Shown here: positions 1 to 5,791 of the stretch, piece after piece
How the letters are laid out: each line of letters begins with the position of its first letter
How positions within the stretch are numbered: position 1 is the first letter of the stretch
Source: an uncultured Corynebacterium sp.
GTDB taxonomy: Bacteria; Actinomycetota; Actinomycetes; Mycobacteriales; Mycobacteriaceae
Length of the DNA stretch: 8,593 nt
Direction: 5' to 3'
Assembly (NCBI RefSeq): GCF_902489365.1
Contig: NZ_CABTZR010000083.1
Location: forward strand, 1-8,593
Position numbers and translations under genes: made by a program
Notes under the pieces: generated by a model
Database searches by the model: none
What the model was told of the DNA's origin: nothing
What the model saw: the letters and a program-made list of their open reading frames with translations, nothing else

Positions 1-138
1 AATGCTCAGCTGAAGCGTTTCGGTGCTGATTACCAGCAGGCTGCTGGTGCTGTGGCTCTGATTGCTGCTGGTGCTCTGGCTATCGGCCTGTTGGCTGATG
101 CGTGTGCACCGGGTGCTGACGAGGGTTCCTCCAAGTAA
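1..138 (+). CDS. C-terminal end of an unidentified protein with one hydrophobic segment (5' truncated)
   Basis: The frame is open from the first base of the window to a TAA at 136-138, giving the last 45 residues of a protein whose start lies outside. The other two forward frames hit stops within about 30 bases. The fragment begins NAQLKRFGADYQQ, continues with an Ala/Gly/Leu-rich hydrophobic stretch of roughly 20 residues (about 15-34), then a short tail ADACAPGADEGSSK. Codons are strongly biased to GCT for Ala, GGT for Gly and CGT for Arg, the pattern of highly expressed corynebacterial genes. The hydrophobic stretch could be a membrane helix or a buried amphipathic helix. I do not recognise the family and assign no function. 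No convincing U-tract terminator follows directly, only hairpins. Confidence 0.6.
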   Translation, partial: NAQLKRFGADYQQAAGAVALIAAGALAIGLLADACAPGADEGSSK

Positions 139-281
139 TCGAAGCGTGAGGTTGTGTTTCCTCTAAAAACACCGCCCCAGGGAGGTGCGTTAACCTCCCG
201 CTCAACGTGAGAGTTGATATAGCGGGACATTGCTGCTGGGCTTTTATAGCCCGGTGGCGTGGCCTGGCTCATTGCTCGATT

Positions 282-310
282 TTGTTTGTTTGATAGTTCC
301 GAAATACGAT
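282..310 (+). promoter_or_regulatory. Weak promoter candidate (TTGTTT - 17 - TACGAT)
   Basis: A -35-like TTGTTT at 282-287 and a -10-like TACGAT at 305-310 are separated by exactly 17 bases. The -35 matches the consensus only in its first three positions. If used, transcription would begin near 317 and run about 140 bases to the strong hairpin and T-run at 412-459. It lies in a locally AT-rich stretch, which makes chance matches more likely. Confidence 0.25.
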
Positions 311-411
311 TTGTTATTTCTCATAGTCTTGGGTCTCTACCGAAGCTTTTCCTTTCCTTAAGCTGTACGAGTGGAGGCTCATGGCCACTGGCTTTTGAAG
401 CCGGTGTGCAC

Positions 412-459
412 GTACCCCGTCGCGTAGGTCAGAGGACGCGACGGGGTACATTCGTTTTC
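412..459 (+). terminator. Probable rho-independent terminator (perfect 14-bp stem)
   Basis: Bases 412-425 and 436-449 form a perfect 14-bp, GC-rich inverted repeat around a 10-base loop (AGGTCAGAGG). Seven bases after the stem comes a short T-rich run, ATTCGTTTTCT. The stem is much longer than expected by chance. The T-run is only moderate, so termination is likely but not certain. It may stop transcription from the gene ending at 138, or from a local start near 317, before the riboswitch leader. Confidence 0.6.
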
Positions 460-640
460 TCTGGCCTAGCGGCTTACCTCTTTTGCTTAAGGCAGAGGTA
501 GATGTGTTCTCGTGAGGTACTCCTTGCTAAGCTGACAGTGCTTTTGAGCGTGCTTAGCTGGTGCTCTTTTGGCGCCGGCGGCTTCTAACTACACATCGTC
601 ACGGGTGCTTCCTCGTTTTCCTGTTAGTGCTTAGCCCTAA

Positions 641-750
641 TTCCTTTCGTTTCTTGGGTGGTGTGCGGAGGTTGGCTGAGGAGGCTGAGATGCCGCGGTA
701 AAGCGGCGAACCGTCGAACCTGATCCGGATAATGCCGGCGAAAGGGAGGA
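641..750 (+). promoter_or_regulatory. TPP riboswitch (THI element) controlling ykoE
   Basis: The conserved THI-box signatures are present in the right order: CTGAGA at 685-690, a variable hairpin (692-696 with 703-707, GCCGC/GCGGC), then the GAACCTGATC...GGATAATGCCGGCG block at 716-740. GGTT (670-673) pairs with AACC (709-712) as P2. CCGG at 725-728 pairs with CCGG at 735-738 as the pyrophosphate-side stem. A closing helix can form between 641-649 and 739-747 (TTCCTTTCG against CGAAAGGGA), although this leaves an unusually long stretch between P1 and P2. The last bases, GGGAGGA (744-750), are also the ribosome binding site of ykoE four bases before its ATG. Control is therefore most likely at translation initiation: TPP binding would favour pairing that hides this site. 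No separate terminator is seen between aptamer and ATG. The core aptamer is 668-747. Confidence 0.92.
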
Positions 751-753
751 ATC

Positions 754-1398
754 ATGAACTCTGTATCTCATGGTGGATCTGTTAATGGCGCATCTGCGAA
801 TGGTGCTGCTGCGCCGCGTAATTTGAACTGGCGCGTCGTTGACATCGTGGTCGCTTCGGTGCTGGGTGTGGCGTGCGGAATTGTGTTCCTGGCGTGGAAC
901 ACGGTGGGCTACGCTTGGTTCCAGGCCATGGATGCGCTCACGCCAGGTCTGGGTGGCATTGCCACCGGCATTTGGCTTCTTGGTGGCGTCGTTGGTGGTT
1001 TGATTATCCGTAAGCCGGGTGCCGCACTCTACGTGGAGCTGTTGGCGGCCATCGTGTCGGCGGTCCTGGGCTCCCAGTGGGGTATTAGTACGTTGTACTC
1101 CGGCATCGCGCAGGGAATTGGTGTGGAAATTGTCTTGGCCATCTTCCTCTACCGTCGCTTTAGCCTGGGCATTGCGATGCTCGGCGGCATGGCAGCGGGC
1201 TGGGGTGCGTTTGTGCTGGAGCTGTTTACCTCCGGAAACCTGGGCAAGACCCTGCAGTTCAACATCATCTACCTCGTCACGCTGAGCATCTCCGGCGCCA
1301 TTCTGGCAGGAGCCGTGGGCTACTTCGTAGTCAATGCGCTTGCGAAGACTGGTGCGCTGGACCGTTTCGCGGTCGGCCGCGAACAGCACAGTGCTTAA
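754..1398 (+). CDS. ykoE: YkoE-family membrane subunit of an ECF-type thiamine/HMP importer
   Basis: This 214-residue integral membrane protein is probably the substrate-specific part of a thiamine or hydroxymethylpyrimidine importer in the cytoplasmic membrane. After a polar, Ala/Gly/Asn-rich N-terminus (1-25) come about six hydrophobic segments near 28-48, 64-85, 90-107, 117-133, 138-157 and 169-195. The YkoE hallmark is at 82-109: GLIIRKPGAALYVELLAA followed by LGSQWG, with Arg86, Lys87, Pro88 and Glu95 in or next to the membrane. The ATG at 754 sits four bases after GGGAGGA, the 3' edge of the TPP riboswitch, which fixes the start and supports a thiamine-related substrate. ykoD and ykoC follow directly. 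Known from the family: Bacillus YkoEDC is a thiamine-regulated ECF-like transporter, with HMP or thiamine proposed as substrate. Which one is moved here cannot be read from sequence. Confidence 0.93.
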   Translation: MNSVSHGGSVNGASANGAAAPRNLNWRVVDIVVASVLGVACGIVFLAWNTVGYAWFQAMDALTPGLGGIATGIWLLGGVVGGLIIRKPGAALYVELLAAIVSAVLGSQWGISTLYSGIAQGIGVEIVLAIFLYRRFSLGIAMLGGMAAGWGAFVLELFTSGNLGKTLQFNIIYLVTLSISGAILAGAVGYFVVNALAKTGALDRFAVGREQHSA

Positions 1399-1512
1399 GC
1401 AAGCGTTGCTTGTTGTGCGTTGTTTTCTGTGGGTGCTTGTTGATTGTTGATGCTGAGCATTGACTGGTAGCTGAATTAATGGCTGTTGCTTGGTGGCTGG
1501 TGGCTGATTCTG

Positions 1513-2979
1513 ATGGCTGATGTGGGTTCGGTAGAAGGGATGTCCGCGGGCGCGACGAAGCTTGTCGCGCGCGGCTATGGCTGGACGCATGCGGGCAGGC
1601 GTGCGCCGGCGCTGGCGGATATTGACCTGGATATTTCACCGGGGGAGAAGGTCCTGCTGTGCGGTGATTCCGGGTCCGGGAAGTCCACGCTGCTGGCGGC
1701 TATTGCAGGCGTGCTCGGCGGGGATGACGAGGGCACCCGGGTAGGGGAGATTCTTCTTGAGGATGCCTCTGGTCATAGTGAGCCGCCTGGCCGCACGATT
1801 CCGGTGGGCCTGGTGCTGCAGGACCCAGACTCCCAGGTGATTGCCGCGCGTGTGGGCGATGACGTTGCCTTTGGTTGTGAGAATTTGGCCTACCCGCGCG
1901 AGGAGATCTGGCAGCGGGTGTCGGCGGCGCTGGAGATGGTGGGGCCGTACGTCGATTTGTCGTTTCCCACGGAGCGTCTCTCCGGAGGGCAGAAACAACG
2001 CTTGGCCCTCGCCGGTGTGATCGCCATGGGGGCGGGCATGGTGTTGCTCGATGAGCCGACGGCGAACCTCGATCCGGAGGGCGCGCGCGAGGTTATTGAG
2101 GCCGTGTCCACCATGGTGGAGCGCACCGGCGCCACTCTTATCGTGGTAGAACACCAGCACGCGGCGTGGAAGGGCGTGCTTGACCGCGCGATTGAGCTGA
2201 AGGATGGGCGCATCGTCGCCGACGGTCCAGTCGATTCCGTTGTCGCTAAGCGTTCGCTTAGCGGTTTGCCGCGGGCGCGGGAGATCGGTGGGACGTCGCC
2301 AAGCAGCGCTGGGGTAGTACCGGATGTGGCTGTACCGGAGTCGGCGGCGCTGTGGAGCACTGACCTGGTCACCCGCTTCGGGCCGCCGCGCAGCTACGCG
2401 CTGCCCCGGGGGATGTCCACGGTGATTACCGGGCCCAATGGCGCGGGCAAGACCACGTGGCTGATGACGGTAGCGGGGTTGCTTCCAGCAGTAGCCGGGG
2501 AGATTGGTGTGGCCGAGTACGTGCGGCGGGGGCTGAAAGGCGCGCCGTTGACGTGGAAGTCCCGGGACCTGGCGGACCGCATTGGCTTCGTCTTCCAGAA
2601 TCCCGAGCACCAATTCGTCGCCCGCACGGTGGCAGAGGAGCTGCGTGTGGCACCCCGTGTCATGCACCGCGAGGTGCCGGAGGGACGCATTGCGGAGCTC
2701 GTGGAGGCACTACGCCTGGGGCATTTGCTCAACGCCAATCCGTTTACGCTCTCCGGTGGGGAGAAGCGCAGGTTGTCGGTGGCGACTGCGTTGGTCACGG
2801 CGCCGGAGGTGCTGCTTCTCGACGAACCCACCTTCGGCCAAGACCCCCACACCTTCACCGAGTTGGTGTGGTTGCTGCGGCGCATGGCGGATGAGGGGAC
2901 GACGATTGCGTCGGTGACTCATGATCCGTTGTTCATTTCCGCATTGGGTGACCACCGAGTGGAGGTGAGCCGTGGCTGA
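1513..2979 (+). CDS. ykoD: YkoD-type fused double ATP-binding subunit of the ECF thiamine/HMP importer
   Basis: A 488-residue protein with two complete ABC ATPase domains in one chain, equivalent to the paired EcfA/EcfA' subunits. Domain 1: Walker A GDSGSGKST (51-59), Q-loop Gln103, signature LSGGQ (156-160), Walker B VLLDE (177-181), H-loop His214. After a linker of about 50 residues, domain 2: Walker A GPNGAGKTT (307-315), Q-loop Gln362, signature LSGGE (413-417), Walker B ending Asp437-Glu438, H-loop His470. Both sites look competent for ATP hydrolysis, which powers uptake by YkoE with YkoC. The start is uncertain. ATG 1513 has no clear Shine-Dalgarno and sits in a GGTGGCT/GATGGCT repeat. 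ATG 1540 and GTG 1522 are in-frame alternatives, and the frame is open back to a TTG at 1486. The gap after ykoE is about 114 bases and holds a small hairpin (1400-1412). The 3' end overlaps ykoC by 8 bases, so the two are translationally linked. Confidence 0.92.
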   Translation: MADVGSVEGMSAGATKLVARGYGWTHAGRRAPALADIDLDISPGEKVLLCGDSGSGKSTLLAAIAGVLGGDDEGTRVGEILLEDASGHSEPPGRTIPVGLVLQDPDSQVIAARVGDDVAFGCENLAYPREEIWQRVSAALEMVGPYVDLSFPTERLSGGQKQRLALAGVIAMGAGMVLLDEPTANLDPEGAREVIEAVSTMVERTGATLIVVEHQHAAWKGVLDRAIELKDGRIVADGPVDSVVAKRSLSGLPRAREIGGTSPSSAGVVPDVAVPESAALWSTDLVTRFGPPRSYALPRGMSTVITGPNGAGKTTWLMTVAGLLPAVAGEIGVAEYVRRGLKGAPLTWKSRDLADRIGFVFQNPEHQFVARTVAEELRVAPRVMHREVPEGRIAELVEALRLGHLLNANPFTLSGGEKRRLSVATALVTAPEVLLLDEPTFGQDPHTFTELVWLLRRMADEGTTIASVTHDPLFISALGDHRVEVSRG

Positions 2980-3805
2980 GACAACTACCTCGTCGGCCAA
3001 CGCGGACGACGCTGGTCGGGCCGAACGTGCTGGCCGCGTTGGCCTGCTGCGCGGCGTGAACCCGCTGACCCGTATCTTCCTCATGTTCGTGTGGGTAACC
3101 CCGCTGCTGCTCTCTGTGGATTGGGTCTCTGCGGCAATGTCCTTGGCCATGACTTTAGTTTTTGCGCCCTTGTGCGGGGTATCGTGGCCGCGCCTGTTTA
3201 AAGCCGGCTGGTTCCTTTTCCTTATCGCCCCATTGTCTGGCATCTCGATGCTGCTCTACGGCGCGCCGGGCGGGCGGGAGTACTTCAGCTGGTGGCTGAT
3301 TACTGTCACGGACAACTCGATGGAGCTGGCCATCGCCATCACGATGCGCGTGCTGGCGGTAGCGCTGCCCATGGTGGTGCTGGCGCGAGATATTGACCCG
3401 ACGGAGCTGGGCGACGCCCTCTCGCAAATCCTCAAGCTACCGTCCCGCTTCGTCATCGGGGCGGTGGCCGGGGTGCGCATGATGACGTTGTTCAAATCCG
3501 ATTGGCAGTACCTGGCCATGGCGCGGCGTGCGCGTGGGCTGACCGACGAAGGCCGCATCAAACACCTCATCACCATGTCCTTCGGGCTCTTGGTGTTGGC
3601 GCTGCGGCGCGGGGGCAAGCTGGCCACGGCGATGGAGGCGCGCGGTTTCGGGCGAACCCCGCCGGGTGGTGGGCAACGCACGTGGGCGCGGCCGTCCCGC
3701 TTTGTCGGCCAAGACTGGCTGGTGATGGTGGTGGGAACGGGCCTTGCGGCGCTTCCGGTGGTAGTTTCGGTTCTCAGTGGGTCCTGGAGATTCTTCGGAC
3801 TCTAG
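2972..3805 (+). CDS. ykoC: YkoC-type transmembrane coupling subunit (EcfT-like) of the thiamine/HMP importer
   Basis: A 277-residue membrane protein of the EcfT/CbiQ kind that links the ATPase to the substrate-binding membrane subunit. A charged N-terminus (1-30) precedes hydrophobic segments near 34-49, 52-70, 76-96, 118-138 and 248-267. The two coupling-helix signatures of T-components are both visible: ARRARG at 184-189 and EARGFG at 222-227. These arginine motifs dock into grooves of the ABC ATPases. The DIDPTELGDAL segment (140-150) is also typical of the family. Start: GTG at 2972 with a strong GGAGGTG at 2961-2967, lying inside the last codons of ykoD (overlap 2972-2979), which implies coupled translation and matched subunit amounts. 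The TPP riboswitch ahead of ykoE gives the likely substrate class. Confidence 0.92.
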   Translation: MAETTTSSANADDAGRAERAGRVGLLRGVNPLTRIFLMFVWVTPLLLSVDWVSAAMSLAMTLVFAPLCGVSWPRLFKAGWFLFLIAPLSGISMLLYGAPGGREYFSWWLITVTDNSMELAIAITMRVLAVALPMVVLARDIDPTELGDALSQILKLPSRFVIGAVAGVRMMTLFKSDWQYLAMARRARGLTDEGRIKHLITMSFGLLVLALRRGGKLATAMEARGFGRTPPGGGQRTWARPSRFVGQDWLVMVVGTGLAALPVVVSVLSGSWRFFGL

Positions 3806-3859
3806 GACGACTCTCTCAAAGCTGCACGCTAGACGTACCCAGAAGTGGTGAAGAAATAC

Positions 3860-4462
3860 ATGCAGGACGCGGACCGCACGGCCGACCAGGACAGCGGTAA
3901 GGACACTGCCCAAACGCACGCCGCCGAGATGGATCGGCTCTTGACCGATGTGGTGGCGCTCGCCGCGTCGCGCAAGCGCCCGATGCGCCCAATTACCGTG
4001 CTTATCGACGGCCCCTCCGGCGCCGGCAAGACCTGGACCTCCGTGGCCCTGGCGGAGCGGACTGGGTGGCGAGTAGTCCACCTCGACGAGTTCTACCCCG
4101 GCTGGCATGGGCTGCACGAGGGCTCAGAGATGGTCTCGGAACAAGTGCTGCGGGAGAATAACCCGGGCTATTGGCGCTGGGACTGGGAAGCCAACGCGCC
4201 GAAGGATTGGGCCAGCTTGGATGAGCGCGACGATCTGATCGTTGAAGGGGTTGGTTCTGTCACCGAGGCCACCGTAGCCGCCGCCAAGGAGCGCGGCTCC
4301 GTGGTGACCGTGCGCATCGACGGGCCGCGTGAGAAGCGTCGCGAGCGCGCCCTTGAGCGCGACCCCGGCTATGAAGAGTGGTTTGAAACCTGGGAAAAGC
4401 AGGAGCAGGAACACTTCGAGAACCGCGCGGTGGAGGCGGACCTGACCTGGGAGTGGCGCTAG
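3860..4462 (+). CDS. Small P-loop kinase-like ATP-binding protein, substrate unknown
   Basis: A soluble protein of 200 residues with features of the uridine kinase-like/nucleoside-nucleotide kinase branch of P-loop proteins. It has a Walker A GPSGAGKT (51-58) after a beta strand ITVLID, an acidic HLDEFYPGW segment (Asp76-Glu77) where such kinases place their catalytic or magnesium-binding acidic residue, a second strand LIVEGVGS, and an arginine-rich lid-like stretch around 157-167 (GPREKRRERALERD). The C-terminus is rich in Trp, Glu and Gln. It follows ykoC on the same strand with 54 bases between, so it may be co-transcribed from the riboswitch. It also directly precedes the rpsL promoter. 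The start is uncertain: ATG 3860 has only a weak AAGAA-type site, and GTG 3845 or 3848 would add a few residues. A role in thiamine or HMP phosphorylation is only a guess from location; nucleoside kinase or unrelated housekeeping functions are as likely. Confidence 0.75.
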   Translation: MQDADRTADQDSGKDTAQTHAAEMDRLLTDVVALAASRKRPMRPITVLIDGPSGAGKTWTSVALAERTGWRVVHLDEFYPGWHGLHEGSEMVSEQVLRENNPGYWRWDWEANAPKDWASLDERDDLIVEGVGSVTEATVAAAKERGSVVTVRIDGPREKRRERALERDPGYEEWFETWEKQEQEHFENRAVEADLTWEWR

Positions 4463-4473
4463 CGGTTGGGGAT

Positions 4474-4503
4474 TTGGGCAGATCAAAGGGGTGGTGGTAG
4501 TCT
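4474..4503 (+). promoter_or_regulatory. Candidate promoter for rpsL-rpsG
   Basis: TTGGGC at 4474-4479 and TAGTCT at 4498-4503 are 18 bases apart. The -10 fits the corynebacterial TAnnnT pattern and the -35 keeps TTG. It lies just after the kinase-like gene and would give a 5' leader of about 165 bases before the rpsL ATG. A TATAGG at 4521-4526 is a weaker alternative -10 inside the adjacent inverted repeat. Confidence 0.45.
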
Positions 4504-4511
4504 GTCCAAGG

Positions 4512-4534
4512 TTTCATCTTTATAGGAGATGAAA
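4512..4534 (+). repeat. Perfect 8-bp inverted repeat in the rpsL leader
   Basis: TTTCATCT (4512-4519) is exactly complementary to AGATGAAA (4527-4534) around the 7-base loop TTATAGG. It lies at or just after the predicted transcription start of rpsL, so it could be an RNA hairpin at the 5' end of the mRNA or a DNA operator. No T-run follows, so it is not a terminator. Confidence 0.5.
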
Positions 4535-4589
4535 AGTCTGATCGGTATCTCAACCATCCACTGGGCGAGATTCGTTCTGGACATGCGGA

Positions 4590-4617
4590 AGGGCCCCGGA
4601 GAAGAGCCCCTATTTTT
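4590..4617 (+). terminator. Attenuator-like hairpin with T-run in the rpsL leader
   Basis: GGGC at 4591-4594 pairs with GCCC at 4606-4609 around an 11-base purine-rich loop. A shifted register can use the flanking A and T to form AGGG/CCCT. The stem is followed by TATTTTT (4611-4617). The stem is short but GC-only and the T-run is good, so partial termination ahead of rpsL is possible. It stands 60 bases before the rpsL ATG, a sensible place for growth-rate control. It could equally be a weak terminator for readthrough from the upstream kinase gene. Confidence 0.4.
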
Positions 4618-4677
4618 GCATGTTTGGGCGAGTGAAGCGGTCAGTTCAAGCCGAAGTCATAGAGAAAGACTAGATTT

Positions 4678-5049
4678 ATGCCAACTATTCAGCAGCTGGT
4701 CCGCAAGGGCCGCCACGACAAGAAGGCCAAGGTTGCTACGGCCGCCCTGAAGGGCTCCCCGCAGCGCCGTGGCGTGTGCACCCGCGTGTACACCACCACC
4801 CCGAAGAAGCCGAACTCGGCTCTGCGTAAGGTTGCCCGTGTGCGCCTGACCTCCGGTATCGAGGTTTCCGCCTACATTCCGGGCGAGGGTCACAACCTGC
4901 AGGAGCACTCCATGGTGCTCGTCCGCGGTGGTCGTGTGAAGGACCTCCCGGGTGTTCGCTACAAGATTATCCGCGGCGCACTGGATACCCAGGGCGTGAA
5001 GGACCGTAAGCAGGCTCGTTCCCGCTACGGCGCAAAGAAGGGACAGTAA
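4678..5049 (+). CDS. rpsL: 30S ribosomal protein S12
   Basis: Full-length S12 (123 residues), the small-subunit protein near the decoding centre that helps control codon-anticodon accuracy. The chain begins MPTIQQLVRKGR and shows the conserved TTPKKPNSALRK loop (40-51) and RGGRVKDLPGVRY (83-95). Lys43 and Lys88, the positions where substitutions usually give streptomycin resistance, are both the sensitive wild-type residues. Pro91 is also normal. The C-terminus is basic (QARSRYGAKKGQ), as in other actinobacteria. The ATG at 4678 follows only a weak AGAAAG (4663-4668), but the N-terminus matches the family exactly. rpsG follows after 6 bases, so the two are certainly co-transcribed. It is preceded by its own leader with hairpins. 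Confidence 0.99.
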   Translation: MPTIQQLVRKGRHDKKAKVATAALKGSPQRRGVCTRVYTTTPKKPNSALRKVARVRLTSGIEVSAYIPGEGHNLQEHSMVLVRGGRVKDLPGVRYKIIRGALDTQGVKDRKQARSRYGAKKGQ

Positions 5050-5055
5050 TCAACA

Positions 5056-5523
5056 ATGCGTAAGAATGCTGCACCGAAGCGTCCTGTAGTTAAGGACCCG
5101 GTTTACAACTCCGAGCAGGTCACCATGCTCGTGAACAAGATCCTGCGTGACGGCAAGAAGTCCACCGCTGAGCGCATTGTCTACGGTGCTCTCGAGGTCT
5201 GCCGCGAGAAGACCGGTACCGATCCGGTTGGCACCTTGGAGAAGGCCCTGGGCAACATCCGTCCGGACCTCGAGGTTCGCTCCCGTCGTGTGGGTGGCGC
5301 TACCTACCAGGTCCCGGTTGAGGTTAAGCCGGCACGTTCCAACACCCTGGCTCTGCGTTGGCTGGTTACCTTTACCCGTCAGCGTCGTGAGAACACCATG
5401 ATCGAGCGTCTCGCAAACGAGATCCTCGATGCATCCAACGGCCTGGGTGCTTCCGTGAAGCGCCGTGAGGATACTCACAAGATGGCTGAGGCTAACCGCG
5501 CCTTCGCTCACTACCGCTGGTAA
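5056..5523 (+). CDS. rpsG: 30S ribosomal protein S7
   Basis: Complete S7 (155 residues, normal for bacteria), the primary 16S rRNA-binding protein that starts assembly of the 30S head and lines the E-site. Recognisable features are the N-terminal MRKNAAPKRPVVKDPVYNS, the central PDLEVRSRRVGGATYQVPVEV loop and the C-terminal KREDTHKMAEANRAFAHYRW. It begins 6 bases after the rpsL stop, with an AAGGGA (5038-5043) inside the rpsL end serving as a rather distant ribosome binding site. The spacer is far too short to hold the E. coli-type S7 autoregulatory structure between rpsL and rpsG, so any feedback must act differently. A 302-base gap with hairpins separates it from fusA. Confidence 0.99.
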   Translation: MRKNAAPKRPVVKDPVYNSEQVTMLVNKILRDGKKSTAERIVYGALEVCREKTGTDPVGTLEKALGNIRPDLEVRSRRVGGATYQVPVEVKPARSNTLALRWLVTFTRQRRENTMIERLANEILDASNGLGASVKRREDTHKMAEANRAFAHYRW

Positions 5524-5602
5524 TCCCTGCGGTTTAACCCGCCACACGGCATTATGGCTCGAACAGCGATATCATCGTTTACCTGCGCTGACAGTGCGTG
5601 CT

Positions 5603-5626
5603 CGCGCTCCCTTCGGCGGAGCCGCG
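5603..5626 (+). terminator. Stable GC hairpin after rpsG, without T-run
   Basis: CGCGCTCC (5603-5610) pairs with GGAG and CGCG (5618-5626, one bulged C) around a loop containing TTCG. The stem is very GC-rich but is followed by CGCGCTAGTC, with no T-run. It lies 80 bases after the rpsG stop. It could be a processing or stability element at the end of the rpsL-rpsG message, or a non-canonical terminator. Confidence 0.4.
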
Positions 5627-5688
5627 CGCGCTAGTCGGTGCGGAACTTAAACCTTAATAGCGTTGTTCGGGCCATTTTTTATGGCGTG

Positions 5689-5726
5689 GGCTTCACGTCT
5701 CACGCTGACGTAGAAGCCTAGACGTG
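5689..5726 (+). promoter_or_regulatory. Two mutually exclusive inverted repeats over the fusA promoter
   Basis: GGCTTC (5689-5694) with GAAGCC (5713-5718) continues inwards as CGTC (5696-5699) with GACG (5707-5710), a 10-bp interrupted stem. The same bases can instead form CACGTCT (5694-5700) with AGACGTG (5720-5726), a perfect 7-bp stem. The structures share bases and cannot coexist. Both cover the -35 and spacer of the predicted fusA promoter, so as DNA they may be operator half-sites; as RNA from upstream readthrough they would be alternative folds. Confidence 0.4.
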
Positions 5727-5733
5727 GCAAAAT
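5705..5733 (+). promoter_or_regulatory. Candidate promoter for fusA
   Basis: CTGACG (5705-5710, four of six matches to TTGACA) and CAAAAT (5728-5733, five of six to TAnAnT-like) are 17 bases apart, with a GTGG just before the -10. Transcription would start near 5740, about 85 bases before the fusA GTG. The 302-base rpsG-fusA gap makes a separate promoter plausible. A further hairpin, GCCAT-TTTTT-ATGGC, lies upstream at 5671-5685. Confidence 0.4.
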
Positions 5734-5770
5734 AGACCAAGACCTATCCATGAAGACGTCACACTTAGTT

Positions 5771-5791
5771 GCGTCAGTGCACAACTGACGC
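5771..5791 (+). repeat. Perfect 8-bp inverted repeat in the fusA leader
   Basis: GCGTCAGT (5771-5778) is complementary to ACTGACGC (5784-5791) around the loop GCACA. It lies in the predicted 5' untranslated region of fusA, ending 34 bases before the GTG start and about 20 before the GGGG-type ribosome binding site. It could be an mRNA-stabilising hairpin or a regulator site. No T-run follows. Confidence 0.5.

Larger units (their letters stand above)
139..640 (+). other. Non-coding, hairpin-rich stretch upstream of the riboswitch
   Basis: About 500 bases without a credible gene. Visible stems in order: 154-159 with 167-172 (GTGTTT/AAACAC); 180-186 with 193-199 (GGGAGGT/ACCTCCC, perfect, 6-base loop); 232-242 with 248-258 (11 bp including three G-U pairs, loop TTTAT); 386-394 with 398-406 (9 bp, loop TTG); the 14-bp stem at 412-449; 475-480 with 495-500 (TACCTC/GAGGTA); and 526-532 with 552-558 (GCTAAGC/GCTTAGC). 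Base composition is less GC-rich than in the flanking genes. An 80-codon open frame at 259-501 runs across the 14-bp inverted repeat, lacks a ribosome binding site and has no coding-like codon use, so I do not call it. The stretch probably holds transcription signals, possibly a small RNA. Confidence 0.6.

Noticed and set aside
386..406. Hairpin resembling a tRNA anticodon arm (five-base stem CTGGC/GCCGG with loop TTTTGAA, which would read as a TTG Gln anticodon)
   Set aside because: There is no matching acceptor stem, D-arm or GTTCRA T-arm at the proper distances, and the downstream sequence is occupied by the 14-bp inverted repeat.
259..501. 80-codon open frame on the + strand in the upstream gap
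   Set aside because: No ribosome binding site, composition unlike the neighbouring genes, and it crosses the perfect 14-bp terminator-like repeat.
637..1590. 317-codon open frame on the minus strand opposite ykoE
   Set aside because: It runs through the TPP riboswitch and ykoE, has no recognisable motifs and is rich in Arg, Gln, Thr and His, as expected of an antisense frame.
4672..4677. TAGATT as a perfect -10 box
   Set aside because: It touches the rpsL ATG, so transcription would start inside the coding region, and there is no -35 at the right distance.
4529..4750. 73-codon open frame starting in the rpsL leader, as a possible leader peptide
   Set aside because: It extends well into rpsL in another frame, and the GGAG before its ATG has no spacing at all, so initiation there is unlikely.
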